Notes under the pieces: model-generated | Told to the model about the DNA's origin: nothing | Databases searched by the model: none | Seen by the model: the letters and a program-made list of their open reading frames with translations, nothing else | Shown: positions 13,780 through 16,108 of the stretch, piece after piece | Position numbering within the stretch: position 1 is the stretch's first letter | How the letters are laid out: each line of letters opens with the position of its first letter | Assembly (NCBI GenBank): GCA_017992485.1 | Contig: JAGOOL010000012.1 | Location: 1 to 16,108 of the forward strand | From: Minisyncoccota bacterium | GTDB lineage: Bacteria; Patescibacteriota; Minisyncoccia; Phycocordibacterales; UBA9973 | DNA length: 16,108 nucleotides | Direction: 5' to 3' | Made by a program: the position numbers and the translations under genes

Positions 13780-14403
13780 ATGAGAGATTCCATAGACGAA
13801 CTAGCTGAATTATTTAAACGATTTCCGGGCATTGGTGAACGCCAAGCTCGGCGTTTTGTCTATTATTTAATAGAGCGAAACGATGATTTTCGTCGCACAC
13901 TTGCCGAACGAATCACGGCGCTCGCCAAACAAGTCACGCAGTGTCGCGAATGCTTTAGATTTTTCCAAACAGACGGCAATGAACTCTGTGATATTTGTGC
14001 ATCCGGTTTGCGCGACAATAGTATTGTTATGATTGTTGAAAAAGATGCTGACATAATCGCTGTTGAACGCAGTGGTTGGAATGGTAAGTATTTTGTCTTT
14101 GGTGGACTCATTCCTATTGCTGATGAAAAAGTGCTAGCCCGAACGCGCATCAATGAACTTGAGAACTATTTGAATAAAAAGAAAGGAATGCTCAAGGAGC
14201 TTGTGCTTGGCTTCCCAATGAATCCATCCGGCGACTTTACCGATCAGTACGTTCGCAAACTTTTGGAAGATAAAGTGTTACCGAACCGAAAAGAGGACGA
14301 TATATTTACCGTCGCCAGCCTCGGCCGCGGTCTTTCAACCGGAACAGAACTCGAATACTCTGATCCAGAGACAATAAAAAATGCCCTCGCTAACCGAAGT
14401 TAA
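13780..14403 (+). CDS. recR: Recombination protein RecR
   Basis: Partner of RecO/RecF in loading RecA at gaps. It has 207 residues, normal length. It has a helix-hairpin-helix RFPGIGERQARRF (14-26) and a zinc finger C55-x2-C58-x11-C70-x2-C73. The TOPRIM domain begins IVMIVEKDADIIAVE (82-96). The C-terminal signature LGRGLSTGTELEYSDPETI (181-199) matches the family. Two family motifs have drifted. The loop usually SPLDGIGP is PIADEKVL. The TOPRIM segment usually ending in Glu-Gly-Glu before Ala-Thr reads Ser150-Gly-Asp152. Probably co-transcribed with dnaB, since no convincing promoter lies in the 37-base gap. The last codons double as a terminator stem for the convergent peptidase gene. Confidence 0.93.
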   Translation: MRDSIDELAELFKRFPGIGERQARRFVYYLIERNDDFRRTLAERITALAKQVTQCRECFRFFQTDGNELCDICASGLRDNSIVMIVEKDADIIAVERSGWNGKYFVFGGLIPIADEKVLARTRINELENYLNKKKGMLKELVLGFPMNPSGDFTDQYVRKLLEDKVLPNRKEDDIFTVASLGRGLSTGTELEYSDPETIKNALANRS

Positions 14404-14407
14404 CGAG
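14386..14407 (-). terminator. Terminator of the M16 peptidase gene, inside recR's end
   Basis: On the minus strand, CTCGTTAAC pairs with GTTAGCGAG (one mismatch) around a TTCG tetraloop, followed after four bases by TTTTTTATTG. It overlaps the last codons and stop of recR. Confidence 0.75.
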
Positions 14408-14428
14408 AGCAGTTTCACTTTTCAGAAC

Positions 14429-15685
14429 CTAACCCTTTACAGAATGAACCATATTCTCTCGATCTAGAAAAAATACTAGGTCGTTGAGCTGTTCGATTGT
14501 TAAACTTTTATAATTTTCAATCATTTCTGCAATCGGGATAACTCTACCAAAATTCATTACATCATCGACAACACATTCTAAAATATCTTTATTTGGTGAA
14601 TCTAGATACATTAAATCGTGAATCTTTGTTTTAACGACTCTTTTGAAAGCCCCACTATTGCCGGTGGTCTCTCGCACACAACGATAAAACATATCTATAA
14701 TTTTATCGCGATGAGATGAGTTAAAGGAATCACACACTGTTTCAATAGCGAATACCTTTTTATTCTTGAAGCTAGACGCCCCAATCGAGTATGTAATATT
14801 GCTTTTGCCAATAATAGCTTTCTGAAATAGTTTTTCACTCAGCATCGTTGTCAAAACACTTACCAACAAATTATTTGTTGTATACGGCAATATCGCCACT
14901 CCCAAATATTCACTTTGCGCTCTCTTAGACTCTATCGCCAGCGTCTTACCGTATCCAAATCTCGGCTGGATAATCTTTCCAAAACTTGATGGTTTTGGCA
15001 TATGAGCAATTGGTCTACAGTACTGCTCAGAAAGATCATTGATAATCGGAATGACAGTATCGACGTCCAAACCACCATACACAAACAATGAAATGTTGTT
15101 TGGCACATAATGGTCCTTCGCAAACATCTTTATGTCTTCTCTTGTAATAGCTTGGATGCTGTCGATATTGCCGAGTGCACTTATCGATCGAGCAAATAAA
15201 GTTTTTTTACCATAAACCTTTCCGCGAAGATCGTACACAGTTTCAATATCGGTTGTATTTTTAAATTTCCGATGGTATTCCTGTATAATGATTTTTTTCT
15301 GCTCGTCAAACTTTTTAACATTTGAAACATTAAAAAGCATTGAGAAGAAAATATCTAATCCTTTACGGAAGAGATCAGGTTTTGCGGGCAATTTGAACGA
15401 GTAGCTTGTCCTGTCAAAGGAAGTTATACCGAATTGAACACGTCCACCTTTATCTCTAAAGAATAGATACGATTTCGGGTAGCTCATTTTGCCATTCTCA
15501 GCAATAAGGTGTTCGACAAAGTGAGCAACGCCTTCTTTGCCTAGCGGATCACAAAAGGTTCCGCTATCGACTACAATTGTGCAGTAGACGTACGTTTTTT
15601 CAATGTATGCATGATGCATTGTTAAGCCATGCAGTAAAGAATACTGCCTAAAATCCGAGTACGGATCGTCTATGTTTTTTTCCAT
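14429..15685 (-). CDS. M16 family zinc metallopeptidase (insulinase/MPP-like)
   Basis: A 418-residue protein with the inverted zinc motif H55-F-V-E58-H59 and the third ligand E136 (in IIIQEYHRKF), spaced 76 residues from H59 as in family M16, so the active site looks intact. The length fits an M16B half-unit with two homologous domains. The first runs to about 215. The second, about 225-418, includes SEYLGVAILPYTTNNLL and lacks a zinc motif, as usual. No signal peptide is seen, so it is likely cytoplasmic. A second, inactive partner subunit, common in M16B pairs, is not in this window. Substrates are unknown; processing or clearing of peptides is inferred. It has its own promoter and a terminator in recR. 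Confidence 0.92.
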   Translation of the reverse strand: MEKNIDDPYSDFRQYSLLHGLTMHHAYIEKTYVYCTIVVDSGTFCDPLGKEGVAHFVEHLIAENGKMSYPKSYLFFRDKGGRVQFGITSFDRTSYSFKLPAKPDLFRKGLDIFFSMLFNVSNVKKFDEQKKIIIQEYHRKFKNTTDIETVYDLRGKVYGKKTLFARSISALGNIDSIQAITREDIKMFAKDHYVPNNISLFVYGGLDVDTVIPIINDLSEQYCRPIAHMPKPSSFGKIIQPRFGYGKTLAIESKRAQSEYLGVAILPYTTNNLLVSVLTTMLSEKLFQKAIIGKSNITYSIGASSFKNKKVFAIETVCDSFNSSHRDKIIDMFYRCVRETTGNSGAFKRVVKTKIHDLMYLDSPNKDILECVVDDVMNFGRVIPIAEMIENYKSLTIEQLNDLVFFLDRENMVHSVKG

Positions 15686-15709
15686 TTTTTAAGTTTTGAG
15701 GTTTTCTGT

Positions 15710-15737
15710 ACTATATCGTATTTTTGGGAAAAGTCAA
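15710..15737 (-). promoter_or_regulatory. Sigma-70-type promoter of the M16 peptidase gene
   Basis: Minus strand TTGACT (15737-15732), a 16-bp spacer and TATAGT (15715-15710). The expected leader is about 18 bases. It sits just after the stop codon of the upstream kinase gene. Confidence 0.75.
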
Positions 15738-15745
15738 ATCGAGCG

Positions 15746-16108
15746 CTACAGTATAGCAACTAGTTCCCTTTCAATTGTTTGGTGAAATTCCTCTAGTGTC
15801 CCCTCATTCATGAGAACAATATCACTCGCCTCAATACATTTCTTTAAATTCATGCGGTTTGGATTGTCACCGACGGATTCAATTTCTTCCTCTTCGACAA
15901 ATTTTTCCAACGACGAAACGTGGTCGGTCAGACTTTTGCGCGCGATGATTCGGTCATAACGAATCTTGGGATCTGCATCAACTGCAACGATGATCGTTCG
16001 ATGTGTTCCGTCATCACGGAGAGATTTGGCATACGCAACTTCGGCCATGCGACGAAGACTGCCAATTGTCGCTGGCATACTCTCTGGAATATTTTCATTG
16101 AGTGTTTT
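15746..16108 (-). CDS. Dephospho-CoA-kinase-like P-loop kinase, C-terminal part (cut by right edge)
   Basis: The minus-strand frame is open to the window edge. Translation upstream of the Met at 16078 continues KTLNENIPES, so the gene begins outside. The visible 120 residues match the C-terminal half of dephospho-CoA kinase and related nucleoside/nucleotide kinases. They include a VAVDADPKIRYDRIIAR strand with the lid arginines, a FVEEEEIE segment, then EASDIVLMNEGTLEEF, which corresponds to the family's A-D-x-V-I-x-N-x-G-T motif. The P-loop itself lies beyond the edge. In Patescibacteria such proteins are often annotated only as AAA-family ATPases, so the substrate (dephospho-CoA or a nucleoside monophosphate) is not settled. 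The stop lies nine bases from the M16 promoter -35. Confidence 0.75.
   Translation of the reverse strand, partial: KTLNENIPESMPATIGSLRRMAEVAYAKSLRDDGTHRTIIVAVDADPKIRYDRIIARKSLTDHVSSLEKFVEEEEIESVGDNPNRMNLKKCIEASDIVLMNEGTLEEFHQTIERELVAIL

Noticed and set aside
1..16108. CRISPR array, tRNA, rRNA, insertion sequence or prophage genes
   Set aside because: No direct-repeat/spacer pattern, no cloverleaf with T-loop consensus, no transposase or phage motifs were seen on either strand.

Overview
This window looks like a chromosomal segment of a Candidate Phyla Radiation (Patescibacteria, probably Parcubacteria-like) bacterium. This rests on family resemblance: a short gamma-only DnaX without its zinc module, a SerRS with an unusual motif 3, a DprA without an N-terminal SAM domain, small single-pass envelope proteins, and very tight gene spacing. 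The standard code fits: genes end in UAA, UAG or UGA, and none needs UGA read as glycine. I saw no tRNA, rRNA, CRISPR array, insertion sequence or prophage gene. No gene-free stretch exceeds 300 bases; the longest is about 240 bases between serS and dprA.

Layout. Left (1-2300): the start of a zinc-ribbon protein (minus, cut by the edge), a membrane-anchored extracytoplasmic protein (minus), a coiled-coil acidic protein (plus) and dnaX (minus), the last two sharing a bidirectional terminator. 2317-4578 is an accessory block of three minus-strand genes: two paralogous secreted beta-rich proteins flank a helical protein of unknown role, and each has its own -35/-10 promoter and its own terminator. 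4565-7995 holds core minus-strand genes: dus, an FtsQ/DivIB-like POTRA protein (overlapping dus by 8 bases) and serS. 7965-8203 is a divergent intergenic region with an 11-bp inverted repeat and a possible small ORF interrupted by UAG. 8204-11712 holds dprA and topA (plus). Then come a four-helix membrane protein (minus), an intergenic region with DnaA-box-like repeats, dnaB and recR (plus), an M16 peptidase (minus) and the C-terminal part of a dephospho-CoA-kinase-like P-loop kinase (minus, cut by the right edge).

How the genes work together. dnaX, dnaB, topA, dprA and recR form a replication, recombination and DNA-uptake set. serS and dus serve translation and tRNA modification. The FtsQ-like protein, the two secreted paralogs, the anchored proteins and the M16 peptidase are envelope or protein-turnover functions.

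Regulation. Two promoter styles recur. Several core genes (and two small genes at the left) have only a -10 hexamer, often preceded by TG, placed 6-9 bases before the start codon, which predicts leaderless mRNAs. The secreted, membrane and peptidase genes have TTGACA/TTGACT, a 16-17 bp spacer and a -10, followed by a 12-50 base leader. I saw no clear Shine-Dalgarno sequence before any start.
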